This document shows, in pieces, positions 34,019-43,347 of a stretch of 64,000 bases of DNA. How positions within the stretch are numbered: the stretch's first letter is position 1; each line of letters begins with the position of its first letter. Source of the DNA: Strobilurus pachycystidiatus (taxonomy: Eukaryota; Basidiomycota; Agaricomycetes; Agaricales; Physalacriaceae); NCBI GenBank assembly GCA_019915135.1, contig JAHLMK010000003.1, positions 2,294,001-2,358,000 of the forward strand, written 5' to 3'. The notes below the pieces were generated by a model. It worked only from the letters and a program-made list of their open reading frames with translations. It was not told where the DNA came from and ran no database searches. Position numbers and translations under genes: made by a program.

Positions 34019-34307
34019 GTCGAGGGGAACGCATCAATGGCATGGACTGATGGATAAGATTTTTGGACTTGAACTCGTTTGTATCATTCTACTCAAAGCA
34101 CACTGTATCTACTACTCAAAGCACACTCTACTACGCAACCTCACGTTTTGTACCTATATTAGTGAACCGATTGGCGACGCGTTTATCTGATTTGAATGAA
34201 GCAGAGCGAATGATAAGGATACAGAACATTAATGTCAGATTAAAGGTATAAGGTGACGTCCGAAGGTCCGCAAGTAGAGTAGATGTACGTAGTAAGGAAT
34301 ACAGCGG

Positions 34308-35068
34308 TCACTCTTCCGCAACCCAGTCCTCTGCCATGTATCCGATGCGAGGCAGGTGAAAGCGTGAGAGGGTAACGCCAGACGCGTCTACAAAAGCCCG
34401 ATATCTGGGAGTCGCTGTTAGCCTGAATGGTCACCAAAGATGGGGGACGTACGCCATGTATATCTGGACAACCCAGATCACTAATGTGAAGAAGGTCCTA
34501 AGCCATTGCCAGAAGCCCATAAGCGACATGAAGATGCGAATAACGAGCAGAGGACCGGTCAACAAAGCCGATTGGAACCCTATCAGTGTCAGGACATAAG
34601 CCGACGTCATTCATGCATGTACCAGTCACTAACCATGGAATCGCACGTAGTCGTTTTGCGTCTCAAGAATGAGCACCAGAAAGGCTAGGATAGTGTTGGA
34701 ATGGTGCGAGGACAATTCGTAGCGGAGCCTACCAGAGACAGGACCTAGTATGTACGCAAAGGCAGCCAGCGCGTCTACTCTTAGTCCGAGGCGGGTCTCC
34801 CATTCGTTCTGCTGGCTCTCGGCGGCGGCTGAGGCAGATCCAATGCCAACCCCGTCAGACGTTCCAAATGTCGGGACACCGCCGGACTGGTATGAGGTCT
34901 CTGCTGCGCTCGGAAACCATGTCCGGGATGCTCGGGAGGTGGATGCAAGAGATGGATCGTCCGGCGGCGGCGTCTATGGCTAGGGCTGAGTCGCGAGATT
35001 GCACGCGGTGTGGTCCGACTCACGTATGGCGCGAAGGACGCTACTTTGGAGGAGGAGTTGAATGACAT
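34308..35068 (-). CDS. DUF4870/UPF0132-type multi-pass membrane protein
   Basis: The ATG at 35068 opens MSFNSSSKVASFAPY. After an intron the frame runs TPPPDDPSLASTSR to a Ser/Gly-rich segment. The conserved core follows: NEWETRLGLRVDALAAFAYI, LGPVS, then FLVLILETQNDYVRFHA. Helices then include ALMGFWQWLRTFFTLVIWVV and, across the last intron, AYRAFVDASG, FHLPRIGYMAEDWVAEE-stop at 34308-34310. The pattern of a short amphipathic helix, LGP turn, ETxNDYVRFHAxQS and a C-terminal LPxIGxxAExW tail is that of DUF4870/Tic20-like small membrane proteins. Function is unknown. It is divergent from RPS24, with 402 bases between starts. Confidence 0.7.
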
Positions 35069-35470
35069 GACTTGTAAGTAGCAGGAGAGAGGCCGAATGC
35101 TTAGTCAGCGGCGCAGTTGAAGCGTGGCTGAGAACGTTGAATGCGAACTGGCTTCAGAGTCTTCAGTACAGTATGAGAGGCAACACATTTGTTCAAGTAT
35201 ATACACGCGTCCTGGATCGCTGCTCGAGGTGAAGAAATGAATAAAACGAAGTGTCACTTCAAAACCTCACAGCCAGGGTTAGGGTCACAGCACCGCCACA
35301 ATTACACATCCTTTCCCACACTGAACTGTACAGTTGCGCTGCCGCTTCCGGCTTGGCTTTTTCTGCTCCACGACTTACCGGCCTCAAGAACACGGTGCGT
35401 ACCCTTGCTCGCCGTCCGAAACAGCGTCGACTTATCACCATCCCGCAGCCCCGGACTCCTCGTCGCAAAA
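35069..35470. promoter_or_regulatory. shared promoter region of DUF4870 gene and RPS24
   Basis: About 400 bases between two divergent start codons. It contains the TTAGGG-type site listed separately and a pyrimidine-rich stretch near the RPS24 start. Confidence 0.5.
35275..35284 (+). promoter_or_regulatory. TTAGGG-type (Tbf1-like) site upstream of RPS24
   Basis: AGGGTTAGGG lies 187 bases before the RPS24 ATG. Tbf1-type factors bind TTAGGG half-sites and drive ribosomal-protein genes in many fungi. Two near-perfect half-sites side by side fit that role; binding is inferred. Confidence 0.45.
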
Positions 35471-36055
35471 ATGGTGAGAAATGACCCTCTGGTCGCGGAG
35501 AGCGCCGTCTTGCTCACACTACACGATCCAGGCCGACTCCTCAGCCCCCGTCACCCTGCGCACGCGCAAATTCATCACCAACCGTCTCTTGGCCCGCCGC
35601 CAATTTGTTCTCGACGTCCTCCACCCCTCCCGCCCCAACGTCTCCAAGGATGAGCTCTCCGAGAAGCTTGCCGGCATGTACAAAACCAAGAAGGAGCGTG
35701 TCGTCACCTTTGGCTTCCGGACACACTTTGGTGGTGGACGCAGCACGGGCTTTGCTCTGATATACGACGATGAGGCATCGCAGAAAAAATTCGAGCCGAA
35801 ATACAGGCTAGTGCGGGTGCGTAGCCGTTGATTGCTTTGGTGTCGTTATCGCTCATACATATGCATCTGCGAACAGTCGGGCCTCGCCACCAAGACTGAG
35901 AAGGCTTCCCGCAAACTCAGGAAGGAGCGGAAGAACAGGGCGAAGAAGGTGCGTTGCGATGGTCTTGCGAGTGATACTCTGTCTGACGTCCCGTCTTCCA
36001 GCTGCGTGGCACCAAGAAGGTCAAGGCTGCGGAGCCCCCGAAGAAGGGCAAGTAG
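35471..36055 (+). CDS. RPS24: 40S ribosomal protein S24 (eS24)
   Basis: Small-subunit ribosomal protein. The ATG at 35471 is its own exon: an intron starts immediately (35474-35531). The frame then reads [60 protein letters not shown] and [16 protein letters not shown]. Two more introns precede [19 protein letters not shown] and [21 protein letters not shown] at 36053-36055. The one-codon first exon, the length of about 135 residues and the Lys-rich tail are typical of fungal ribosomal-protein genes. Confidence 0.97.
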
Positions 36056-36314
36056 TGGTCTGTCGGACGGCTCTATACACCTGCTTTCTTTTTGTATTGG
36101 TTTCCGTGTGACGAGAAATGTACGGGGAGCCCATATGAATCATCACCACAGCGACTTTTCACCCATGTGTATGCCCTCAATAACGTTAATCTCTATACAT
36201 GCATATGCCAGCCAATTGGTTTGCCGAGTAAGATTAGAGTAAAATGCTACGTGGGTATAATTATGGGGAAGATTACATTGCGACGTCCAACAAAACCGGG
36301 GAGGAAACGAAACT

Positions 36315-37874
36315 CTAGAAGCCTGACTTCTTGTGAATAATATCTGGGTCCTCCTGGTACTCCTCCGCTGATACCCACATCTGAGGCGATGATAAGAGAG
36401 TGGCAGGAGCTGTTTGGTGGACGAACGCACCTTCTTGAACGTACTCAGACCAGCCAGAATAGAACCACCAATCCAAGTCGAATATTTTCGCTCTGGCGGC
36501 GCGTAGATCTTTATCTTCACATCCTTCAAAGCCAATTTCTTGACCTCATTGAGCAGACGATCACCGAAACCTGTCCGGGCGTCAAACAGGATTGGAAGGG
36601 TAACTCTGAGACAAACACAAACCTTTGCACAACGTGCTTCCGCCGCTCAAAACGATATTAGAGAACAAACTCTTGCGCAGATCCAAGTCAACCCTGTTGA
36701 TCGAATCGACGACGACTTGATGCACGCCAGCGTATTCCTGTCCTATGAGTTCGGGATTGAAAAGTATTTCGGGCGCGCGGAATCGCTCGGAGCCAAGCTG
36801 AACACGCGCGATATTAGAGTTGTGCCAAAGCACAGACGACAGCCACTCACCTGGATGACGTTGCCATCAGGCAGTCTGAACTCCTCAGTGCGTCCATTCG
36901 AATCCTTCTCCTCTTTCGCCGGGTTGAGCGCGACGTAACAGCATTTCTCTTTGATCGTTCGTACGACTTCGCGTTCCGCCGTGGTATGCAGGTGATGTCC
37001 GGATTTTCGCAGTAGAAGCTGTAGGTGTTCGGTAACGTCTCTGGATGAAGCCGTGAGCTTCGAGTGGGATGGGCGGGGAGGACATGCGTTGATTACCTTC
37101 CCGCGACATCTACTCGACGGATGGCATGAGGCATGGAGAATCCCTCAAACACCGGCACAGCATGAGTGACACCGTCCCCGGAATCAAGGACGATTCCTGT
37201 CGTTCGCCCTGATGAATATCTAGAAATTACTTAGCTCGTCACGAGATGCTATGATTCGACACGTACAGCGATAACACGGCTTGTACGGAGTTGAACAATG
37301 CGGGGACGTTGAAAGTGTCAAAGAATATTTGTGCGGCGACGTCCCGATTGCTTCTTGGGTTTAAAGGCGCCTCTGTGAGCAGGACAGGATGCTACAAGAG
37401 TTTGGTCAGCATACCACAACGTCTAGTAGTGATAATCAACACACCTCCTCACTCAACGTGCCCAATTCCTCACTGTAAACCCACTGCCATATCCGTTCCA
37501 TATCGTCCCAGTCCGTCACGATGCCATGCTCCATCGGATACTTGATCTTGAGCAGCCCGCGGAACTCCTGCGCGCGCCGACCTATAAAAACGTCGCCCTC
37601 CAATGCGCCGGCCATGACGCGTGTATGCTTCGGGCGCCCGACACTACAAGCCGCATTGAATGGGAGGTTACTGACGATCCGAGGGCAGTCCTAACCGTGG
37701 AGACGCACAAGGACGGAAAGAAACATTTGGGATGGTCTTGGCCCGCGAAGCCTGCTTTTATGGTCCCGGAGCCCTGTGATTATGCATAGATGTGGGTGGG
37801 ACGGGATTAGGGCAGAGAAAGACACGAACGTTGTCGATGACAACGGGTTGGTTGGTGAGCACGTCGTCGTCCAT
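36315..37874 (-). CDS. ARP1: actin-related protein 1 (centractin) of dynactin
   Basis: Forms the short filament of dynactin, the dynein activator. The ATG at 37874 gives [15 protein letters not shown]. After an intron comes [20 protein letters not shown] and, after the next, [20 protein letters not shown]. Further actin-fold segments are [95 protein letters not shown] and [20 protein letters not shown]. It ends IHKKSGF-stop at 36315-36317. [16 protein letters not shown] and the absence of actin's KCF ending separate it from actin and place it with Arp1. At least eight short introns. Confidence 0.93.
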
Positions 37875-38131
37875 GGTGAGCGAGGCGGTACGGACGGTCG
37901 GTGATGGAGGTGTATGGCAAAGAGCAACTGGTGTTGCCAAATGCGGCGACGCGCCATGACTTGCTTCCATCACTACCTGACCAGTCTCTTCCTCTTGCTC
38001 ACTTGTCTTGTGTGTACATTCTCCTTCTGTCTTACGCTTGCTTAAATCTTCCTAGGGCGCCGTCAGTGCAGACTTGAAGAAATGGGAGGCGACCAGTTTC
38101 TGCAAATGTAAATGCTCGCACAAGCTTCATC

Positions 38132-38743
38132 ATGAGTTTGGCGTTGACTGGTGCTGCAGGCATATGCTTTGCGTCCAACTACTCCATCCTCCACCTCGAC
38201 TTTCCCGATAATCCGTCGCAGCCGTGTTTGTCCTGCACCAAGCAGTGGTGTCTCAACCAGAACCTGCCTATCTGCGCCGGAGCCACGCTAGGCGATACCG
38301 ACCCAGACACGGCGACCGGGAAGGAAGGAGACGTCGAAGCGAGGTGTTTCAGTGCGCAATCCCTTCCTTGCTGTAGTGTTGCTCTGACTGGCTTGCCTCT
38401 GCCTAGAACGGGATTCACCTCGCGACCAGCTTGTGGTAACACTGTTCCTGTTGACCGTGTTCGGACTGCTTCTCGGTGCGGGGATACGCAGTCGGATGAT
38501 CAAGGCCGGATTCGATGCGAATGTACATTGGGATGCTGGCCGTAGATGGTGGGAGGTGTGTGCTGTGGTCAACTGAGAATCAGATACCCCGCGTTCCTGA
38601 CATTTGCCCAGGACTGGACACCGCGCCGGCAACTCGAAGGCATGCGACTGTCGAGATTCAACTACTCTGCTCAGCGGGACGCATACCGTGACGGACACGG
38701 CGAGGAGTACATTCCCATCGCAGAGACGCCAACTATGCGCTAA
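38132..38743 (+). CDS. conserved small single-pass membrane protein of unknown function
   Basis: Exon 1 from the ATG at 38132 has a short hydrophobic start, then HLDFPDNPSQPCLSCTKQWC, LNQNLPICAGATLGDTDPDT and GKEGDVEARCF. The intron joins QRDSPRDQLVVTLFLLTVFG, LLLGAGIRSRMIKAGFD (one transmembrane helix followed by basic residues), then AGRRWWE. A second intron (38555-38610) leads to DWTPRRQLEGMRLSRFNYSA, RDAYRDGHGEEYIPIAETPT, MR-stop at 38741-38743. Five cysteines cluster before the helix (CLSC, WC, IC, RCF). The topology would place the Cys-rich part in the lumen or outside. I believe this protein is shared among Agaricomycetes, but I know of no assigned role. Confidence 0.72.
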
Positions 38744-38850
38744 ACTCAATATTCACGCGGTGTACTATAGTTATTTTCGGACAAGTGTAATATTGTCTTG
38801 GCATCGTCCCGTCTCTGGCTTGACCTGATACCACCACCATCACTGGCACC

Positions 38851-39227
38851 ATGGGCTCCCTCTGTTCCAAACCCGAAAACCATGCTGGCGGAACGCAAGT
38901 CCTCGGTCGTTCGTCTGGTGCAATTCCGACCTCAAGACCGGCTCCCGCGAGCAATGACCAAGCAAGAGCAGCCCGTGCACAGGCTGCGGAACAGAGACTG
39001 AAGGCTGTTAGTATTGCACCCATCTAGTGCGGCGCAATACTCACGATGCACAGTCGCAAGCCAGAGGGGTCAGTGCGTCAAATCCGAATGCGGGGAAACT
39101 GGCAGCACAAGCAGCGAAACCTGTAAAGAATACTCCCGAATCACCGCCGGAGCGTTTAGTGGTAAGTCCCCGTTATCGTCAGCTTCTTGCTAGTTGGATC
39201 CTCAATCCCTTGCGCTAGTTCGACTAG
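38851..39227 (+). CDS. SVIP-like small p97/Cdc48-interacting protein
   Basis: The ATG at 38851 opens MGSLCSKPENHAGGTQVLGR. Gly2 and Cys5 fit N-myristoylation and palmitoylation. RAARAQAAEQR matches the VCP-interacting motif R-x5-AA-x2-R exactly. Exon 2 (from 39054) reads SQARGVSASNPNAGKLAAQA, then AKPVKNTPESPPERLV. The most likely last exon is TTCGACTAG at 39219-39227, giving ERLVFD-stop; two alternative acceptors give other short tails. Animal SVIP has the same plan (myristoylated MG-C start, VIM helix, short length) and inhibits ER-associated degradation at the ER membrane. A similar role here is inferred. Length is about 90 residues. Confidence 0.65.
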
Positions 39228-39551
39228 TCAAGTGGAAGAGAAGAGAAGGATATACCAGTCTAATAATAAGGACACGCGTTGGTTAGTGGGACTCCTGTAT
39301 CGATCATACTGTACTCGTATGGCGTGTTGCTGAAGGATGAACACGAGAGCAATTGAGTGCTGTTGCCTATGCCTTAATTGCAAGAACAAGCATGCAGACT
39401 CAGAGTCTGAATTATTGACTGCCTCTTTCAATTGCAGACACGAGGCCATGTGACGTCACAGTCTTGTCTTTCCTCTGTCGTGTCCTAGGCGAACAGCAGG
39501 CGCCCCCGCTACGCCGACGCGCGCACTCCCTCCGGACTCGCCGCCATATGC
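39228..39551. other. intergenic, no gene seen
   Basis: About 320 bases between the SVIP-like stop and the GPI2 start. No repeat or gene signal seen. Confidence 0.4.
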
Positions 39552-40719
39552 ATGTCCGGCCATGAAAAGGTGCTCTGGAAACGACCAGACCACCCCGACT
39601 CGTACATCCCGCCCGGCTCCTTCCTCTCGTCTCTCAGAAAGAACCGTAAGCAACGGAAACATATCTTGAAACATTGCCAAAGCCAAACAAACGCTCTTAG
39701 CAAACTTCCGACCGTACACCTACTGGCATCTTGTCACACTGTCCTTCCCCGTAACCCAGCACCTCGCGACTATTTTCATCTTTCTGTCTGTCTTCGCGCG
39801 CCTGAAAGAAGGCAACTTGGATCCACGCAGTCTGGTAGGGATTACCTCAGTATGTTTCGTACTCGGATACCTCGTCTGGGAGATCCAAGACTTCGCAACC
39901 GGTCGCTCCGGAATCCTGCGCGTTGATCGTCAGTCCCACTGTCGCGTCTTCCATCCACCCACCCCTCCATTGATCACATTTTTCCAGGCGTCAAACACCT
40001 GAAATCGTCCATCCTAATATTCCTCTCCTTAATATCCTTGTCGCCGGTGTTGAAGACACTCAGCGCCGCGACATCTTCGGACTCGATCTGGGCTCTGTCG
40101 GCATGTCTGTTCATCCTACACGCCCTGCTGGCGGACTATGCATCTGCCACACCCTATGAACACGCGCAAGAGAGGTTCCCGTCCCAGTCCCTGCTGCCTC
40201 TCTTTGTGTACACTGATTCCCAGCCCCCATTCAATAGATTAACTTCCGTCCTGTCCATGAACGCGGCCATCTCGTCCTCCGTTGTTTTAGCATCACGTTT
40301 ACAGGAAGACCTTGCTGTCTTTTCCTTGATCCTGTTCTCCGTGCAGGTGTTCGCCCTGTTTCCACTCCTGCGACGGCGTTTGCAGGTAAGGAAAGTCGAT
40401 TTCCTATCGCGAAATGTATTGATTGATTCGGGTGTGATCTCTTGTGACAGCATTCCCACCTGATGCTGCAGGGATTCCTGACGATATCTCTGGTACTCGC
40501 ATCGCTGTACCTCACCGTCTCATTGTCTCGAAGCGTCACCCTGCTCTACACGCTGATTTTCTCTTTCGTAACATTCGTGGCGCCAGGTGCACTTGTCTGG
40601 GCACAGAAGTACAAGAAGTGAGCATGTCATTATATCGGGAGGGACGCGACTCATCAGGAAACATCTGTACTAGCGAAATCAGAGGCCCTTGGGATGTAGC
40701 AATACCCAAGGTGAACTAG
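39552..40719 (+). CDS. GPI2: GPI-GlcNAc transferase subunit C (PIG-C/Gpi2)
   Basis: Subunit of the ER enzyme complex that adds GlcNAc to phosphatidylinositol, the first step of GPI-anchor synthesis. The ATG at 39552 opens MSGHEKVLWKRPDHPDSYIP, a strong PIG-C signature (W+KxxxPDNYIPxxF-like). After the intron: NFRPYTYWHLVTLSFPVTQH, then helices including SLVGITSVCFVLGYLVWEIQ, VKHLKSSILIFLSLISLSPV, LTSVLSMNAAISSSVVLASR and GFLTISLVLASLYLTVSLSR. It ends IRGPWDVAIPKVN-stop at 40717-40719, matching the family's GPWDxA ending. The GPWD exon is reached through an intron after LVWAQKYKN. Confidence 0.93.
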
Positions 40720-41501
40720 ACGATCCAAGTGCGACGGTCTTCCTTGCCGTATGCGGAATTTTCTGATGCGCCCGCCGAGGGCATAAGTCTCGAGTCATCT
40801 ATCAGACAATGACGGACATCGCTTAGATTTGATCTCCCAAACATTTGCGAAATGCCAAGCGTGAAGAAGCCTCAGTGTACCCTGTTGCAACGAGTTGAGA
40901 CAACACGCGATTTTATCATGCTCTGCTTGTCGTAAGTGCATATGCCAACGGTGCTCTCTCCGCCGTGATTCCTGTCCTTGTCGGACGCCTAATAATAAAT
41001 CTCACTCTTTCAATGGGCCTATCTTGATTTCCCAGTCCCCGTTAATAGTTTGGGCTTGGGATTTATCTATTTATTCCCTGTGGCGATCGCATGGGTCCCT
41101 GGCATGCAACGGAATGACTCGCGCGCGACTACCGGGCGGCGGCCCTGGCCTCGCCAAAGACATCGTGGCGCATTTAGCACCGAGAATGACCGAAAAAGCC
41201 CTCCCTTTCAAAAAAGGGTGGCGACCTATCGGATATTATACCAAAAACCGATTGCAAGAACGTGTTCAAACCGTTTATTTGAGACCTATATATACAAAAG
41301 ATGCTGCAAGGTGGCGGGGTCAAGATAGTGCTATGTTACAATATTCTCAATACATGTATAAACACAGCGCGACGATTAGATAGATATGCAATGTCTATAG
41401 TGTCAGTTTGAGTTTCAAGAATAATGAGTGGGTGAAAACGAGCCATAGCAATACACAAGAAGTCCTCCACGAAGAAATGGGGGGTGGTCCCTTCATGCCG
41501 G
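40720..41501. other. intergenic, no gene seen
   Basis: About 780 bases between convergent stops of GPI2 and the bZIP gene. Short frames only. AT-rich patches may be 3' UTRs and poly(A) signals; nothing else stands out. Confidence 0.45.
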
Positions 41502-42974
41502 TCATGAATCCAGGTCATCACTGAGTCTTTGCCGTTTCGCTGGTGGGGGTGGGGCCATGCCGAGGCCGCGCGACTCTAGAACGTCTATGGCGACTTTGGC
41601 CGCCGTGTCTGGCTTTTTGGCACGCGCCCGAGTTCGTCGCAACGCGCCAAAGGCTTGCGCTTTTATGACGGCAAGGGTGCCGGACAGTGGCGGGGCCATG
41701 TCAGGTGAGGGTGAGCGCGAATTCCGCGACACCGTCCCTCTGCGGGCCCGCTGGCGGTGGGAGGGGTATGCGGAGGAATCGCCGTCGCTGCCGCCCTCGT
41801 GGGGAGAGCCGCTGTTGTCGCTTGCGGTAAGCGGAGGGAGGATAGGGAGCAAGGAACGGTCTGCGCTAGAATCCGTCCGGCGGGTTCCTAAGCGGTATCG
41901 CAGGGCGTCGCTTGGAGGGCCAGCTAGTGAGATATCTGCAGTTCCCCCATGTAGCATGACATCGCCTGACTGTCGGCGGTAGTCAAAGTCGGGGCGCTCA
42001 CCCGAGACGCCCTGGTCTGCAAAATTCGATTGAAACGGGGTGTTGAGTTGGTTGAAGGAGGAGGAAGGGGGCGTAGAGGTGCTGGGTGAGATAGATCTGC
42101 TATTGGGAAAAACATATCCGTTCGTGGTGCCGTCAAGGGTATTCATGGGAAGTTTTTGGTCTTCGCCATTGTATCTGCCGTAGGTCATAACCGGGGAAGT
42201 GACAGTGGGTGACTCGACAAAATGGGGGGAGTTGGTGTGACTGCCGTTCTGGGCGAGAGAAGCATCTCCAGCTGCAGGAGATGCATGCGAGAGGTTCTGG
42301 GGCCACGGAGTGTCTCGCGGGGACGCAGTTAAAGGGTTGAAGTAGGGCCCAGGAGGGTACTTTTGGACGCGCGCATCGCCAGACACGTCGTTTTCGACGT
42401 ACGACATGGAGGTGGCGTTCTGTGTGGCAAACTGAGGTCCTCCGCATAGCGCCGGATCGCCGTTGACGCGGTACCCAATGGCGTCGCCAGCATACGGGTT
42501 GGCAAGGTGGTCGTTGATAGTCTGTGGCTGGAGGAACGATGGGAGTGGCGGTGGCTGGGGCTCATCACCATCGCCTTTCCTTGGCCACATCGCTCTCCAG
42601 AGATTTTCGCGATCCCGGAAGGCCTGTCGTAAGCGAACGTTATCCTGTCGCAGCTCCTGGGCGTCGCTGCGGGCCTCGCGACACGACTCCTGGAGCTGTA
42701 GCACGACAGACTCGAGGTTGGTGACTGCAGCTAGGGTCAGAAAAGACGGAAAAAAATGCCAGAGGACAGTACACGCCCTACAGACGCAGTAAGCATCATC
42801 CAAGAGCGTCGCTGGCCGGGGAGGACTCACTGTCTCTTCCAAGGTGGTGATGTACGCCTGGCGGCGTGCTCTGAACGCCGCCTGGGCATCGGCGTTCTTT
42901 TTCTTACGGAGCGCTATCTCGCTCATGTTCTTGGAGGTGGAGGCAGAGGAAGGGGTCGCAGCAGCTTTGGGCAT
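41502..42974 (-). CDS. bZIP transcription factor
   Basis: The ATG at 42974 opens MPKAAATPSSASTSKNMSEI. The basic region is RKKKNADAQAAFRARRQAYI, with the N-x-x-A-Q-x-x-F-R pattern of bZIP DNA contacts. An intron after TLEET removes about 110 bases. The zipper continues VTNLESVVLQLQESCREARS, DAQELRQDNVRLRQAFRDRE. The remaining approximately 350 residues are low-complexity Ser/Pro/Thr-rich sequence with a basic patch (RRTRARAKKPDTAAK) and a nuclear-localisation-like PPPPAKRQRLSDDLDS end. The target genes and fungal subfamily are unknown; it is not a Yap1-type basic region. Confidence 0.85.
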   Translation of the reverse strand: MPKAAATPSSASTSKNMSEIALRKKKNADAQAAFRARRQAYITTLEETVSPPRPATLLDDAYCVCRACTVLWHFFPSFLTLAAVTNLESVVLQLQESCREARSDAQELRQDNVRLRQAFRDRENLWRAMWPRKGDGDEPQPPPLPSFLQPQTINDHLANPYAGDAIGYRVNGDPALCGGPQFATQNATSMSYVENDVSGDARVQKYPPGPYFNPLTASPRDTPWPQNLSHASPAAGDASLAQNGSHTNSPHFVESPTVTSPVMTYGRYNGEDQKLPMNTLDGTTNGYVFPNSRSISPSTSTPPSSSFNQLNTPFQSNFADQGVSGERPDFDYRRQSGDVMLHGGTADISLAGPPSDALRYRLGTRRTDSSADRSLLPILPPLTASDNSGSPHEGGSDGDSSAYPSHRQRARRGTVSRNSRSPSPDMAPPLSGTLAVIKAQAFGALRRTRARAKKPDTAAKVAIDVLESRGLGMAPPPPAKRQRLSDDLDS

Positions 42975-43347
42975 CGACGGTGGACGAGCAAGACTTGGCG
43001 ACTAGAATGGCATAGAAGAATCGAGGGGCACGAGGGAAGGGATAACAAGAGCCGCGGACCCTTAATCCCTTTTAAGAGGCTGCCGTCCGAGCGACCAAGT
43101 TAGCCGATGGCCTGCACATTTAGAGACAACGGCGCCGCCAGCCAGAAGCATCCGATTCAAATTCCTCATTTCAATCAGTACAGAAGCTCGGCCTGCCTCG
43201 AGGTAGCATCCTCCCCGCGCCACGATCTCGCACACGGTCTACCTTTCTTCTACTCCGAAATCCGCTACCTGCTATCTCCTTTCTAGTCCCCACGCCTCCC
43301 ATTAATTTAATTCACCGTCCGCAAGATGCCACCGCGTCTGATCCAGC
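42975..43347. other. intergenic between bZIP start and APC4 stop
   Basis: About 370 bases, pyrimidine-rich near 43,200-43,320. It probably carries the bZIP promoter and APC4 3' UTR. No gene seen. Confidence 0.4.

Noticed and set aside
35275..35284. TTAGGG repeats as telomere or subtelomere signal
   Set aside because: Only two half-sites, embedded in a ribosomal-protein promoter, with housekeeping genes on both sides.
38546..38743. Separate small gene downstream of the Cys-rich membrane protein
   Set aside because: A GT-AG intron at 38555-38610 joins it in frame to WWE as the last exon of that gene.
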